Source of the DNA: Bacteroides sp.
GTDB lineage: Bacteria > Bacteroidota > Bacteroidia > Bacteroidales > Bacteroidaceae
Direction: 5' to 3'
DNA length: 64,000 nt
Assembly (NCBI GenBank): GCA_019416685.1
Contig: DXWV01000059.1
Span: forward strand, 84,872-148,871
Numbering within the stretch: the first letter of the stretch is position 1; every line of letters begins with the position of its first letter. Positions 34,174 to 44,509 of this stretch are shown in pieces. The translations under genes and the position numbers were made by a program. A model generated the notes under the pieces. That model had not been told where the DNA came from, searched no databases, and worked only from the letters and a program-made list of their open reading frames with translations.

Positions 34174-37100
34174 ATGAAAAACACCCTTTTATGTCTTTTT
34201 TTTGCGATAGCTTCCGGAGCTTATGCTCAAGGTAATCTTTGGGAAACCCCTTCTGTCGTGGATGAAGGAAAAGAGCCTCCCCGGGCTGATTTTGTTCCCT
34301 ATGCAACTGAAGCGCAAATTGTGGAGAATGTGAAATGGAATTCACCGTATGTAAGATCACTTAACGGTATGTATAAGTTTCATTTTTCAGAAAACGTATC
34401 TCAACGCCCGTTGGATTTTTATAAAGAAAATCTGGATGATTCTCAGTGGAAAGCAATTCAGGTACCGGGTAACTGGGAATTACAAGGATTTGGTGTACCG
34501 GTGTATACGAATAATAAGTATATTTTTGCACGCAATCCGCCTTTTGTGGATAATAATGATCTGCCGATAGGGTCTTATCGTTATTGGTTTGATCTTCCGG
34601 AAGAATTTACCGGACGCGAAACTTTCCTTTATTTCGGCTCTATTGCCGGAGCTGCTACCATTTATGTAAATGGCCAGCGGGTAGGATACTCAAAGGTTTC
34701 GAAAACAGCAGCAGAATTCAATATCAGTAAATATTTAAAGAAAGGGAAAAATCTGTTGGCTGTGCAGGTTTTTAAATGGAGTGATGCTTCTTATATAGAA
34801 GATCAGGATTTTTGGAGGCTGGCCGGAATTGAACGGGACGTAATGTTGATTTCTCGCCCGAAAGTTTCTATAGAAGATTTTTTTGTTATCGGAGATCTGG
34901 ACAATTCTTATAAAAATGGCTTGTTCACTGCTGATGTTGTAATTCGTAATTTAGATTCTGCACGGAAGGATAAATATACAATAGAAGTTACTTTACTGGA
35001 TAAGGATAATAAAAAAATATACAGTGAAAAATCTTCAATCGGTATTCTTCCGGCGGACGAACAGCGAACAGTGACCGTATTTTCAGTTATAAAGAATCCA
35101 TTAAAATGGTCGGCGGAATCTCCGTATCTATATACAACTTGTATAACTTTAAAAGATGCTCATGGCAGAACGGTTGAGATGGCTGGCTGTAAAACTGGTT
35201 TCAGAAAAATTGAAATCAAGGATAAACAGCTCATGATTAATGGCAAAGTAATGATTGTAAAGGGAGTAAATGTGCATGAACATCATCCGGTGACCGGACA
35301 CTATGTGGATGAACAGACAAAATTGAAAGATATTCAGTTGTGGAAACAGTATAATATCAATGCAATTCGTACGAGTCATTATCCGCAAAGTCCGGAGGTA
35401 TATCAATTATGTGATAAGTATGGTATTTATGTGGTAGATGAAGCTAATATTGAAGCTCACGGTCTGGACCGTTTTGATAGAAATCGCCATCCGTCATTCC
35501 TTCCCGAATGGAAGGGGCAGCATATTGACCGTACTTTACGAGTGTTTGAACGCGATAAGAATCATCCGAGTGTGATTGTTTGGTCTTTGGGAAATGAGAG
35601 TGATTTCGGCCCAAATTATGAGACTACTTATCGGTTGCTTAAAGAACGTGATAAGGCAAAGCGCCCTGTGCAGTTTGAACGTTCTTTTGAGAATGAATTT
35701 ACAGATATAGTTACTCCGATGTACCATTTTCCGGAACGGATTGCCCAATATGCTTCCCGGAAAGATATTACACGTCCGTTGATTTTGTGCGAATATTCAC
35801 ATTCAATGGGGAACAGTACAGGAGGATTTCAGGCCTATTGGGATACAATCATGGCTTATCCGGTTTTACAAGGAGGTTTTATTTGGGATTGGGTGGATCA
35901 AGGTATAGAATCTAAAGATGAACAGGGACGAAGATATTATGCTTACGGTGGTGATTTGGGAGGGCATCGCTGGACACATGATGAGAACTTCTGTGCGAAT
36001 GGATTAATCTCGCCCGACAGGAATATTCATCCGGCTTTGCATGAAGTGAAGAAAGTTTATCAGGATATATGGATGGAAGCGGAGGATATGGAAGAAGGTA
36101 GGATTATTATGCATAACCATGCTCTTTTCACGGATTTGAGTGCGTATAATTATCGGTGGAAACTGTTCAGGAATGGTGAATTAATAGATTCAAAGCCGTT
36201 TTTTGTCTCCGGTAAACCAGGTGCGAGTACTGCTGTTACATTAAAACTTCCCTCACGGAAGTATGGAGAAAATATAGAGTATTTCTTGGATGTTGAGGTT
36301 AGTTTAAAAGAAAATACATCTCTTTTGCCTGTCGGGCATATAGTTGCCAGTGAACAGTTTTCATTTCCTTTGAATAATTATTTTGTAGATAGCATTCCTC
36401 ACGGGTACTTGAAAATAGAGAAACAGAATAATTATGTAGTATTTGAAAGTGGTGATATAAAAGGACGAATTCGCTTGAATGAGGGACTGATCGTAGATTA
36501 CACATATAAAGGCAATCCTGTTTTAACGGAATTTCCGGTTCCTAATTTTTGGCGTGCTCCTACGGATAATGATTTTGGAGCAAGAACCCCTTTTATCTGC
36601 AATGTTTGGCGTACGGCAGGTGATGAACGTGAGTTGAAAAATATAAAAGTTGGGGAACAAACAGAGGAGGGCCTGGAGGTTGTGGCAACTTTTATGCTTA
36701 AATATATAGATATTCCTTACCAAATATCTTATTTAATAAGGAATGATGCTTCTGTCATGATAAAAAGCCGTATAAATATGGGAGATAAAGAACTTCCTGA
36801 AATGCTTCGTTTTGGAATGAAGATGAAATTGCCTGCATGTGAGAACGTCTGCTATTATGGACGGGGGCCATGGGAAAATTATAGTGACCGTAGCACAGCT
36901 TCGTTTATAGGAATTTATAAATGTAAAGTGAACGATCTTAAATTTGATTATATTCGTCCGCAGGAAAATGGATATCGTACAGATATCCGGTTTGTAGAAT
37001 TTACAAATGATGCCGGATCGGGAGTACGTTTTGAAGGAGTGGATATGCCGTTTTGTTTTAATGCACGCTATAATTCTGATGAAGACCTGGATCCGGGGTT

Positions 37101-37281
37101 AACTAAGAAACAACAACATCCGGTTGATATCGATCCTCGTAAAGATTTGTATGTGAATATTGATTATAAACAGAAAGGACTTGGTGGCGATAATAGTTGG
37201 GGAGCTCAGCCTTTAGAAAAGTACAGACTGAAAGATAAAGCATACGAGTATTCGTATGTCATACGTCCGATTGAATATTAA
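34174..37281 (+). CDS. GH2 beta-galactosidase-type enzyme
   Basis: A 1,035-residue secreted LacZ-like protein (signal peptide cut near AYAQGN). The order is jelly-roll (NGMYKFHFSENV, IQVPGNWELQGFG), two immunoglobulin-like domains, the barrel with acid/base E475 (SLGNESDFGPN) and nucleophile E540 (LCEYSHSMGNSTGG), and the small-chain domain (YYGRGPWENYSDRSTASF). This is the most canonical LacZ of the four GH2 enzymes here. Beta-galactosidase activity is likely, but a beta-glucuronidase or other exo-activity cannot be excluded. The end overlaps the longest form of the sigma factor gene by 26 bp. Confidence 0.9.
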   Translation: MKNTLLCLFFAIASGAYAQGNLWETPSVVDEGKEPPRADFVPYATEAQIVENVKWNSPYVRSLNGMYKFHFSENVSQRPLDFYKENLDDSQWKAIQVPGNWELQGFGVPVYTNNKYIFARNPPFVDNNDLPIGSYRYWFDLPEEFTGRETFLYFGSIAGAATIYVNGQRVGYSKVSKTAAEFNISKYLKKGKNLLAVQVFKWSDASYIEDQDFWRLAGIERDVMLISRPKVSIEDFFVIGDLDNSYKNGLFTADVVIRNLDSARKDKYTIEVTLLDKDNKKIYSEKSSIGILPADEQRTVTVFSVIKNPLKWSAESPYLYTTCITLKDAHGRTVEMAGCKTGFRKIEIKDKQLMINGKVMIVKGVNVHEHHPVTGHYVDEQTKLKDIQLWKQYNINAIRTSHYPQSPEVYQLCDKYGIYVVDEANIEAHGLDRFDRNRHPSFLPEWKGQHIDRTLRVFERDKNHPSVIVWSLGNESDFGPNYETTYRLLKERDKAKRPVQFERSFENEFTDIVTPMYHFPERIAQYASRKDITRPLILCEYSHSMGNSTGGFQAYWDTIMAYPVLQGGFIWDWVDQGIESKDEQGRRYYAYGGDLGGHRWTHDENFCANGLISPDRNIHPALHEVKKVYQDIWMEAEDMEEGRIIMHNHALFTDLSAYNYRWKLFRNGELIDSKPFFVSGKPGASTAVTLKLPSRKYGENIEYFLDVEVSLKENTSLLPVGHIVASEQFSFPLNNYFVDSIPHGYLKIEKQNNYVVFESGDIKGRIRLNEGLIVDYTYKGNPVLTEFPVPNFWRAPTDNDFGARTPFICNVWRTAGDERELKNIKVGEQTEEGLEVVATFMLKYIDIPYQISYLIRNDASVMIKSRINMGDKELPEMLRFGMKMKLPACENVCYYGRGPWENYSDRSTASFIGIYKCKVNDLKFDYIRPQENGYRTDIRFVEFTNDAGSGVRFEGVDMPFCFNARYNSDEDLDPGLTKKQQHPVDIDPRKDLYVNIDYKQKGLGGDNSWGAQPLEKYRLKDKAYEYSYVIRPIEY

Positions 37282-37864
37282 AAATAGAAAATGTTGGTTA
37301 TCCTTGAATACATGTACTGATAATATAAAAAAATGGGTATGGGATATTGCTGTAAATGATTCCATGGAGTCATTTAAATTGATACATGCCAACTATTACA
37401 TGAAACTCCTGCGGTTTGTCACCATGTATATAGGAGAGACGGTTGTAGCGGAAGAGATCGTATCTGATTCGTTTTTATCTGTCTGGGAAAGTAGGCAATC
37501 ACTAAAAGCGATTACCAATTTTAATTCTTATATATATGCAGTAGCAAAGTATAAATCAGTCAGTTATCTGAGGAGTAAACATCCGCAATTGGTAGAGTTG
37601 GATGAAGAATGCATCGACATGTTTATCCATACCGATACCACTCCGGAACAGGAATTGATAAGTAAAGAGGGGGTTCTGAAACTGAATGCAGCTATCAATA
37701 AGCTTCCTGAGAAATGTAAACTGGCCTTTAAATTAGTGCGTGAAGAAAAAATGAAATATAAAGAAGCGGCTGAAGTGCTTGGAATATCTCAGAAGACTCT
37801 TGAAGCACATATTGCCAAAGCGGTGAAAACTCTTCGGGGAGTGATTGAAACTGATTCTCTCTGA
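37256..37864 (+). CDS. ECF RNA polymerase sigma factor
   Basis: A sigma-70 family factor of at most 202 residues. Region 2 spans FKLIHANYYMKLLRFV ... AEEIVSDSFLSVWESRQSL, and region 4 is INKLPEKCKLAFKLVREEKMKYKEAAEVLGISQKTLEAHIAKAV. The start is uncertain: the ATG at 37256 overlaps the GH2 gene, while the next in-frame ATG at 37364 seems to cut into region 2; a TTG at 37304 is a third option. It sits directly before a FecR-type anti-sigma gene and an STN-containing SusC, so it should switch on PUL 2 when the transporter signals its glycan. Confidence 0.9.
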   Translation: MSYVRLNIKNRKCWLSLNTCTDNIKKWVWDIAVNDSMESFKLIHANYYMKLLRFVTMYIGETVVAEEIVSDSFLSVWESRQSLKAITNFNSYIYAVAKYKSVSYLRSKHPQLVELDEECIDMFIHTDTTPEQELISKEGVLKLNAAINKLPEKCKLAFKLVREEKMKYKEAAEVLGISQKTLEAHIAKAVKTLRGVIETDSL

Positions 37865-37887
37865 TAGAAAAAAAACGAAAATCAGAC

Positions 37888-37913
37888 TAAGGGTATTTTG
37901 CTTTTTTAGCGAC
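37888..37913 (+). promoter_or_regulatory. Motif before the FecR-type gene
   Basis: TAAGGGT at the start, TTTTGCT in the middle and GCGAC at the end, matching the stretch at 34063-34088 in 21 of 26 bases. It lies 24 bp before the ATG at 37938, in the gap between the sigma and anti-sigma genes. Confidence 0.5.
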
Positions 37914-37937
37914 TAAATAGATAAACACGGAAATTTG

Positions 37938-38909
37938 ATGAAAGAGAAAATAGATCATATAATAGCAAAAGTCTTATCAGGAGAATCTTGTTCGTCAGAA
38001 GAGTTGTTATTACTCTCGGAATGGTTGGGTGAGGATAAGCGGCGAAAGGCTGAATTCATGCAGTTGGCAAGTTATTGGGATGCTGAAGTGACTTTGCAAA
38101 AATGTTTGAATTCCTCGGATCTTGCTTTTGAAAAACTAAGTAAACGAATAGAGGATACAGTGAGTAAAAAAACGGTGAGGAGAATCAATCCTAAGTTGTT
38201 TTGGGTTGCGGCATCTTTGACATTGGCTATCGTGATATCTTCATTTTTGTATTTGATGGATTCTCATGGGGTAGAAACCTATACTTATGTGACACAAAAC
38301 AATCATTCTGAATTTTATCTGAACGATGGCACGCATGTGGTATTGAATAAAAATAGTAAGTTGACTTATACAGATAAATATGGAGAAAGTGTACGTTGTG
38401 TAGAACTTGAAGGAGAAGGATATTTTGATGTAAAAAAGAATGCTGAAAAGCCCTTTATTGTTCGTACGAATGCCGGTGAAATAACGGTTTTGGGGACTGT
38501 TTTTAATGTAAAATCATATGATGTTGATTCTTGTTTTACCGCAACTTTGGTTCAAGGCTCTATTCGCTTCGAAACTCCTTCTCAATCGGTTTTATTGTCG
38601 CCCGATCAACAATTAACTTTAAACAAAAGTTCTGCAAAGATTGAGGTAAGAACAGTGAATGCTGATGTTTATACAGCTTGGAAAGATGGTTTGTTGAAGT
38701 ATCGCTCAATCTCATTGGCAGAGCTGTTGAAACGCATGGAAGCTGTATACAATGTAGCAATTATATTGAAGGAACATAAAATAGGAGAAACCATTGTCTC
38801 CGGATCTTTTGTTCAGGATGATTCGATAGATAATGTACTTTCTGTTATACAAAAAAATCTGTCTTTTAAATGGAGAAAGCAGAATGATACAATAATAATT
38901 TATAAATAG
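37938..38909 (+). CDS. FecR-family anti-sigma factor
   Basis: A 323-residue inner-membrane protein. An N-terminal cytoplasmic sigma-binding part (residues 1-88) precedes one membrane helix (LFWVAASLTLAIVISSFLYLM, about 89-110). The periplasmic FecR domain spans about 120-220 (FYLNDGTHVVLNKNSKLTY, GEGYFDVKKNAEKPFIVRT, GTVFNVKSY), and a DUF4974-type domain ends the protein (LAELLKRMEAVYNV ... GSFVQDDSIDNVLSVI). It holds the sigma factor inactive until the STN domain of the partner SusC signals. The ATG at 37938 was chosen over the TTG just before it. Confidence 0.94.
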   Translation: MKEKIDHIIAKVLSGESCSSEELLLLSEWLGEDKRRKAEFMQLASYWDAEVTLQKCLNSSDLAFEKLSKRIEDTVSKKTVRRINPKLFWVAASLTLAIVISSFLYLMDSHGVETYTYVTQNNHSEFYLNDGTHVVLNKNSKLTYTDKYGESVRCVELEGEGYFDVKKNAEKPFIVRTNAGEITVLGTVFNVKSYDVDSCFTATLVQGSIRFETPSQSVLLSPDQQLTLNKSSAKIEVRTVNADVYTAWKDGLLKYRSISLAELLKRMEAVYNVAIILKEHKIGETIVSGSFVQDDSIDNVLSVIQKNLSFKWRKQNDTIIIYK

Positions 38910-39021
38910 AATAGAGAATTTTTTTCATCTGATATTTTAGGTATTTAATTTTATTTTAAGCAGTGGGATTATCGGTTAACATTGATTCCACCTTGGATAA
39001 AAATACGATTTATGTAGATAA

Positions 39022-39050
39022 ATATTATCATGTAGTGTTGATGATAATAT
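39022..39050. promoter_or_regulatory. Inverted repeat before the STN-type susC
   Basis: ATATTATCAT (39022-39031) pairs with ATGATAATAT (39041-39050), ending 45 bp before the ATG. No TAnnTTTG box is seen in the 186-bp gap 38910-39095. Possible operator or RNA hairpin; function unknown. Confidence 0.35.
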
Positions 39051-39095
39051 GTTGATAATAAACTTTTTAGTTAATCTTAAAACTATATATTAATT

Positions 39096-42000
39096 ATGAG
39101 AATAAAAACTTGTCGTGATATCTCATGCTCTGAAATGACCTGTAAAACCAGATGGATGAGAAGATTAGTGTTGTTCTGTACACTGCTTACCTGTTTACAA
39201 TCCTATGGATATAGTGACGATTTGGAATATGCACAATCTACCAAAATTACAATTAATGAAAAGAATGTGACATTGGTTCAGCTTTTCAATAAGGTAGAGC
39301 AATTGAGTCGTTTTTTGTTTTTCTATGTGGATTCTGATGTAGAAAATGTCAGGGTCTCTGTAAATGTAAAAGATGCAAGTATTGAAGAAATTTTGAGAAT
39401 TTCGTTGAAAGACACGAAATTGATGTATCAAATTAAGGACCGTAATATTAATATTTTACCAATACAGAACCAAAATCCGGTACAACAATCTAAAGCAAAG
39501 CAAGATCCGATTGTGGTAACAGGTATTGTTCTTGATGAAAGTGACCTTCCTCTGCCGGGAGTGAACATACTTGTAGAAGGTTTGACTGTTGGTTCGATAA
39601 CGGATGTCAATGGCCGGTTTTCTATTCAGGTTCCGAGTACTAAATCTGTTTTATCTTTTTCTTATTTGGGATATACTACTCAGAAAGTACCTGTCAATGC
39701 TAGCCGGAATCTGAAAGTTGTAATGGGGGAAAATTTACAAGTCTTGTCTGAAGTTGTTGTTGTAGGATATGGTGTTCAGAAAAAAGAAACGGTGACAGGA
39801 GCTATTTCTTCAATCAGTAATAAAGAAATTATTAAGTCTCCGGTAGGGGCTTTGTCTAATGCTTTGGTGGGACGTGTCTCCGGGTTATCGGCTATTCAAA
39901 AATCAGGAGAACCCGGTTTCGAGGAATCAACGATCCGTATCCGGGGGGTTGGTACATATTCCGGTGACCAGAATCCGCTTGTAGTTATCGATGGCATTGT
40001 GAGGGATTTGAGTACACTTAACATGATTGATCCTAATGATATTGAAACGATCAATGTATTAAAAGATGCGTCTGCAACGGCTGTTTACGGGGTAAGAGGC
40101 GCAAACGGTGTAATTATAGCAACTACAAAAAAAGGAGTTCAGGGAAAACCTCAGATTTCTTTTTCTGCGAACTTTGGATATACGACACCTACTACATTAC
40201 CCAAATTGACAAATTCTTATCAGTTCGGAAGATTGAGAAATGAAGCGATACAAAATGATGGTGTGAGGCAGGATAATCTGATTTTTACGGAAGATGAACT
40301 TTGGAAGTTTCAGAATAACCGGGATTATACACCGAATGAGGTAGCTGGTATGACACATTTAACTCCCGAACAGCGGGAAGCATTGTTGAACAGTCCTGCA
40401 CTTTATTATACAAGTCACGATTATATGAATGAATTTTTTCGTAAATCGGCACCGCAGCAACAATATAATATTAATGTTTCGGGAGGAACAGAGAAGGTTA
40501 ATTATTTCACTTCTGTAGGATTTTTGAATCAGGAAGGATTAACAACTGATTATGGGTATTCCAATGCACCTACCTCTACCAACAATAAACGGACAAACTT
40601 CAGAAGTAACTTTGATTTTAACGTGATAAAGACAATTGAATTTAGCATTGGTATTTCGGGACAGATCAGCAATACGAAGATATTTCTGAATGATTATAAT
40701 GAGTCAGATCAGAATTCGAGGTATCGTGATATGTTGAAGAATATTTATGAATCGACTCCTTTTGCCGGTCCTGGAATTGTAGATGGAAAACTGATTAATG
40801 GGTTTGCGGGAGATTCACCTTTGGATCCGACAAAAGGTTCTTCCGGGAAAAGTCCTGTGGCCAGTCTTTTGAATAAAAGTACAGGACGGGTTACTAAGAG
40901 TACATTGAATACTTTTTTTAAAATCAAACATAAAATGGATTACCTGACTAAAGGACTGTCTTTGCGGGGAACTCTTTCATATGACAATTATTTTAGTAAG
41001 ACGGTTAATGAGAACTCTCCTATACCCATGTATACCGTAATGAGAGATCCCGAGAACCCGACACAAAATCTGTATTTCGGCGGAACATTAGGAGCCGAGA
41101 AATTTGAAGAAAAGGCCTGGTATAAAGAACGGAAATTATACCTCGAAGGAGGTATCGATTATGATCGTACATTCGATAAACATCATGTGACGGCATTGGC
41201 ATTGGTTACTGCAGAACGTTTGACAAAGCCCGGTCTGTTATATAACGTTCCTCAGGGAATGTATGGAGTAGTTGGACGGGTAACATATGGTTATGATAAT
41301 CGGTACCAGGCGGAGTTTAATGTGGGATATAACGGGTCTGAGAATTTTGCCCCGGGCAAACGGTTTGGTTTTTTTCCTGCAGTGTCTGCGGGTTGGACCA
41401 TTTCTCAGGAACCTTTCTTTCCAAAAAATGACTGGGTTACGTGGCTGAAAATCCGTGGTTCATATGGTCAGACCGGTAATTCTAATATCGGAGGTAAAAG
41501 ATTTCTTTATTTACCCAGTTCATGGGAAATGCAACAATCCTATGTGTGGCCCTTTTCCGGATACAACTTTGGTAGTACGGATGGATCGATTCTGAATCCT
41601 TGGATTACGGGAAAGAGTGAAAAGGTAGTAGGTAATCCGGATGTAACCTGGGAAAGGAAAGTGTCTTATAATATTGCAGCAGAGGTGCGTCTTTTTCGTG
41701 ACCGTCTCTCTTTTACTGCCGATCTTTTTAGTGAAAACAGAAATAATATCCTTACTACGCTTGAAACTGTCCCAGGGATCGTTGGCATTGACGTAAGTGT
41801 TTTGCCCCCCGTAAATGTAGGAAAGATGAGTAATAAGGGATACGAAATGTCACTCTCCTGGCGCGATCAGATATCTGATTTCAATTATCAGATAGGTGGG
41901 CAAGTTTCTTATGCCAGAAATAAAATAGACTATATGGCCGAGGCTCCTTATGAATATGACTGGATGAATAAGACGGGTTTTTCATACGGACAGTATAAAG

Positions 42001-42683
42001 CGTACGTAAACAGTGGTTTTTATAATTCAGCAGAAGAGGTGGCCAATCATCCTTATAATACAGTGGATGGAAATCGTGTACAGGCTGGAGATCTTCGGAT
42101 CATCGATGTGAATGGAGATGGTGTTATTGACAATCGTGATATGACACCTACCGGTTATTCGAATGTGCCGCGTTATGCTTTCAGTGGAAATCTGTTTCTG
42201 GAATATAAAGGTTTTGAAATCTCGGCTCTTTTTACAGGTTCCCTACAAGGTACATTTAGTATGGCAGGATATATGATTAGTCCTTTTGCACAAAATAAGA
42301 GTAATGCACTCGAATACATGTATGATGGGAGATGGACAATGGACAATTATTTAAATGGAAATACGATCAGTTATCCGCGTATGTCTCTTAACACAACAGG
42401 TTCTCAGAACGGGCCCTCTAATTCATTTTGGTATCGTTCGACGGATCATGTTAAATTAAAAAATCTGGAAGTTGCGTATACATTTAAAACGCAGAAGTTC
42501 TTAAGCCGATTGAAAATATCTGCATTGCGTCTTTATTTCAACTCAAACAATTTGCTGACCTTTGGTGGAAAAGATTTGATAGAGGGTATCGATCCGGAAT
42601 TGTCACAAGATGAGAAAACAACTGAAGGGGTGATTTATCCGATAACTCGTGTATATAATTTCGGTTTCAAGATTCAATTTTAA
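39096..42683 (+). CDS. SusC-family transporter with STN signalling domain
   Basis: A 1,195-residue TonB-dependent outer-membrane transporter. After the signal region, an STN domain at about 48-125 (KITINEKNVTLVQLFNKVEQL ... VSVNVKDASIEEILRISLKDTKLMYQIKDRNINIL) is the part that contacts an anti-sigma factor. The carboxypeptidase-regulatory-like domain follows (about 140-220), then a TonB-box-like SEVVVVGYGVQKK, plug (IRGVGTYSGDQNPLVVIDGI) and barrel ending GFKIQF. With the sigma and FecR-type genes just upstream, this is a full trans-envelope signalling unit. SusD follows at once. Confidence 0.96.
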   Translation: MRIKTCRDISCSEMTCKTRWMRRLVLFCTLLTCLQSYGYSDDLEYAQSTKITINEKNVTLVQLFNKVEQLSRFLFFYVDSDVENVRVSVNVKDASIEEILRISLKDTKLMYQIKDRNINILPIQNQNPVQQSKAKQDPIVVTGIVLDESDLPLPGVNILVEGLTVGSITDVNGRFSIQVPSTKSVLSFSYLGYTTQKVPVNASRNLKVVMGENLQVLSEVVVVGYGVQKKETVTGAISSISNKEIIKSPVGALSNALVGRVSGLSAIQKSGEPGFEESTIRIRGVGTYSGDQNPLVVIDGIVRDLSTLNMIDPNDIETINVLKDASATAVYGVRGANGVIIATTKKGVQGKPQISFSANFGYTTPTTLPKLTNSYQFGRLRNEAIQNDGVRQDNLIFTEDELWKFQNNRDYTPNEVAGMTHLTPEQREALLNSPALYYTSHDYMNEFFRKSAPQQQYNINVSGGTEKVNYFTSVGFLNQEGLTTDYGYSNAPTSTNNKRTNFRSNFDFNVIKTIEFSIGISGQISNTKIFLNDYNESDQNSRYRDMLKNIYESTPFAGPGIVDGKLINGFAGDSPLDPTKGSSGKSPVASLLNKSTGRVTKSTLNTFFKIKHKMDYLTKGLSLRGTLSYDNYFSKTVNENSPIPMYTVMRDPENPTQNLYFGGTLGAEKFEEKAWYKERKLYLEGGIDYDRTFDKHHVTALALVTAERLTKPGLLYNVPQGMYGVVGRVTYGYDNRYQAEFNVGYNGSENFAPGKRFGFFPAVSAGWTISQEPFFPKNDWVTWLKIRGSYGQTGNSNIGGKRFLYLPSSWEMQQSYVWPFSGYNFGSTDGSILNPWITGKSEKVVGNPDVTWERKVSYNIAAEVRLFRDRLSFTADLFSENRNNILTTLETVPGIVGIDVSVLPPVNVGKMSNKGYEMSLSWRDQISDFNYQIGGQVSYARNKIDYMAEAPYEYDWMNKTGFSYGQYKAYVNSGFYNSAEEVANHPYNTVDGNRVQAGDLRIIDVNGDGVIDNRDMTPTGYSNVPRYAFSGNLFLEYKGFEISALFTGSLQGTFSMAGYMISPFAQNKSNALEYMYDGRWTMDNYLNGNTISYPRMSLNTTGSQNGPSNSFWYRSTDHVKLKNLEVAYTFKTQKFLSRLKISALRLYFNSNNLLTFGGKDLIEGIDPELSQDEKTTEGVIYPITRVYNFGFKIQF

Positions 42684-42693
42684 AATGCTGATT

Positions 42694-44469
42694 ATGGAAA
42701 AGATAAAATATTTATTTGCAGGGATATTGTTAACTGTAGGTTTAGGAGCTTGTATGGATGATTTTATAGAAAAGCCATCTGTAACAGGATTAACCGTTGA
42801 AGAGGTATTCTCATCTGCAAAAAATGCGGAAGGAGCCATCGCTCTGGCTTACTCATATAACTTGTCTTCCGGACTTCCTGTTTATAGCTGGACTCCTCCT
42901 TATCTTCCCTATGAGGCTACTGAGGCTATAATGGGTGGAGAAGATGTAGATTCGAGTTGGGGATATATGAAAGATAATCTGGTTAGTTCAGGAATGTCGG
43001 CTGCCGATAATTACAATGAAGGGGCCGGATTGAGTGATGACTACTTTCCTTATAATTATAAATACATACGGCATGCCTTTCTGGTGATTGAGAATATTCA
43101 TAAAGTTCCTGATATGTCTGCAAAAGAAAAAGATATTGTTGTGGGGGAGATGAAGGGGTTGATTGCTTTTCGTTATCTGGAAATGTTGAAACGTTATGGT
43201 GGAGTTCCTTTAGTGAAAAAGGTATTGACAATGGTAGATACTGCTGAACGTACCAGTGTACAGGAAACGTTGGACTATATTATTGAATTGTGCAATGAGT
43301 CTGCTGAAAGCCTTAATGGCGTCAGGTGGTCGTCCGATTGGACCGGACGCCTTACGAAAGGCGTTGCTTTAGCTATAAAAGCAGAGGCATTGATGTATGC
43401 GGCACGACCACTATTTAATACTGATACACCTTATCTGCCTTATGGTAAGGATAATGATAAAATCTGTTTGGGAAATTATAAGAAAGAACGTTGGCAGGAT
43501 GCCATAGATGCGAACCTGGCGGTACTGGAATGGGGAGCTCAAAATGATTATGAACTTATCGATACAGACCATCCGTTTGAGGACTACGGAACGGCAGTTG
43601 GCGTTCCTTGTAATAGGGAGATTCTACTAGCTTATAAACACCAGGGAGTAGGACAGGGACCCTCGGGATTATATAAGAATTATTGTCCCAACCCTTTGTA
43701 TATTCGTACTGGTGGCGGAACTGCTTTATGCGAATATCGTGGAATGTCCTATGAAATGTTACTTAACTTCAGGAAAGCAGATGGGGGAGAGCAAAACTGG
43801 GCTGGTACGGGAGAGCGTCCTTATCAGGAATATTATGATAAAATGCAGGAAATGGAACCCCGTTTTAAGGCATCTGCTTTTGCGTATGGTATAAATCCTT
43901 GGAATAATGAAGGGAACAATAATTGGAGTATTACCAATCCGGCTTCATGGTTGAAGGCGAATAAAAATAAACAGGGATGTGCACGGAATATAAAATTCTG
44001 GTATAACACCGGAACCAGGGAGTGGTTTGAGTTTCCTATTTATCGTATGGCTGAATTTTATCTGAATCTGGCTGAAGCCTATAATGAACTGAAACAATCG
44101 GAGAATGCTCTTAATTATTTGAATATTATCAGAGACAGGGCAGGGCTCCCGGATGAAACGATTGCAGACTATGATTTACTGAAAAAGAGTATCCAAAGGG
44201 AGTGGGCTGTTGAATTTTACAATGAGAACCAATACTATCCTCATGCCCGTCACTGGAAACTGGGAGATGAAATGGTAGCAGGAACGAAGCACATTTTTAC
44301 ATTTAAGTTTGCGGGTACTCTGACTGATGCTCGTACTCCGGAGGACTTTGTCAGTTACAGGCTTGATGAGGCTGCCAAAACCTATGTCTGGCTTCAGAAA
44401 ATGTATTTGAGCCCGATTACTTTATCTGAAGTGAATAAAGGATATATAAGGCAAAATCCGGGTTATTGA
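42694..44469 (+). CDS. SusD/RagB-family glycan-binding lipoprotein
   Basis: A 591-residue lipoprotein with lipobox cysteine in VGLGACMDDF. SusD features include MKGLIAFRYLEMLKRYGGVPLVKKVL, RMAEFYLNLAEAYNELKQSENALNYLNIIRDRAGLPDE and the closing SPITLSEVNKGYIRQNPGY. It pairs with the STN-type SusC ten bases upstream. The ATG at 42694 was preferred; the ATG at 42685 adds three residues, and any earlier start lies inside SusC. Confidence 0.94.
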   Translation: MEKIKYLFAGILLTVGLGACMDDFIEKPSVTGLTVEEVFSSAKNAEGAIALAYSYNLSSGLPVYSWTPPYLPYEATEAIMGGEDVDSSWGYMKDNLVSSGMSAADNYNEGAGLSDDYFPYNYKYIRHAFLVIENIHKVPDMSAKEKDIVVGEMKGLIAFRYLEMLKRYGGVPLVKKVLTMVDTAERTSVQETLDYIIELCNESAESLNGVRWSSDWTGRLTKGVALAIKAEALMYAARPLFNTDTPYLPYGKDNDKICLGNYKKERWQDAIDANLAVLEWGAQNDYELIDTDHPFEDYGTAVGVPCNREILLAYKHQGVGQGPSGLYKNYCPNPLYIRTGGGTALCEYRGMSYEMLLNFRKADGGEQNWAGTGERPYQEYYDKMQEMEPRFKASAFAYGINPWNNEGNNNWSITNPASWLKANKNKQGCARNIKFWYNTGTREWFEFPIYRMAEFYLNLAEAYNELKQSENALNYLNIIRDRAGLPDETIADYDLLKKSIQREWAVEFYNENQYYPHARHWKLGDEMVAGTKHIFTFKFAGTLTDARTPEDFVSYRLDEAAKTYVWLQKMYLSPITLSEVNKGYIRQNPGY

Positions 44470-44509
44470 GATGAAAACCGAATGTGAACTAATATGAAAA
44501 GAAAATTCT

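Noticed and set aside
39022..39050. An invertible promoter flanked by recombinase inverted repeats
   Set aside because: The arms are only 10 bp, 9 bp apart, with no promoter between them and no invertase gene in view.
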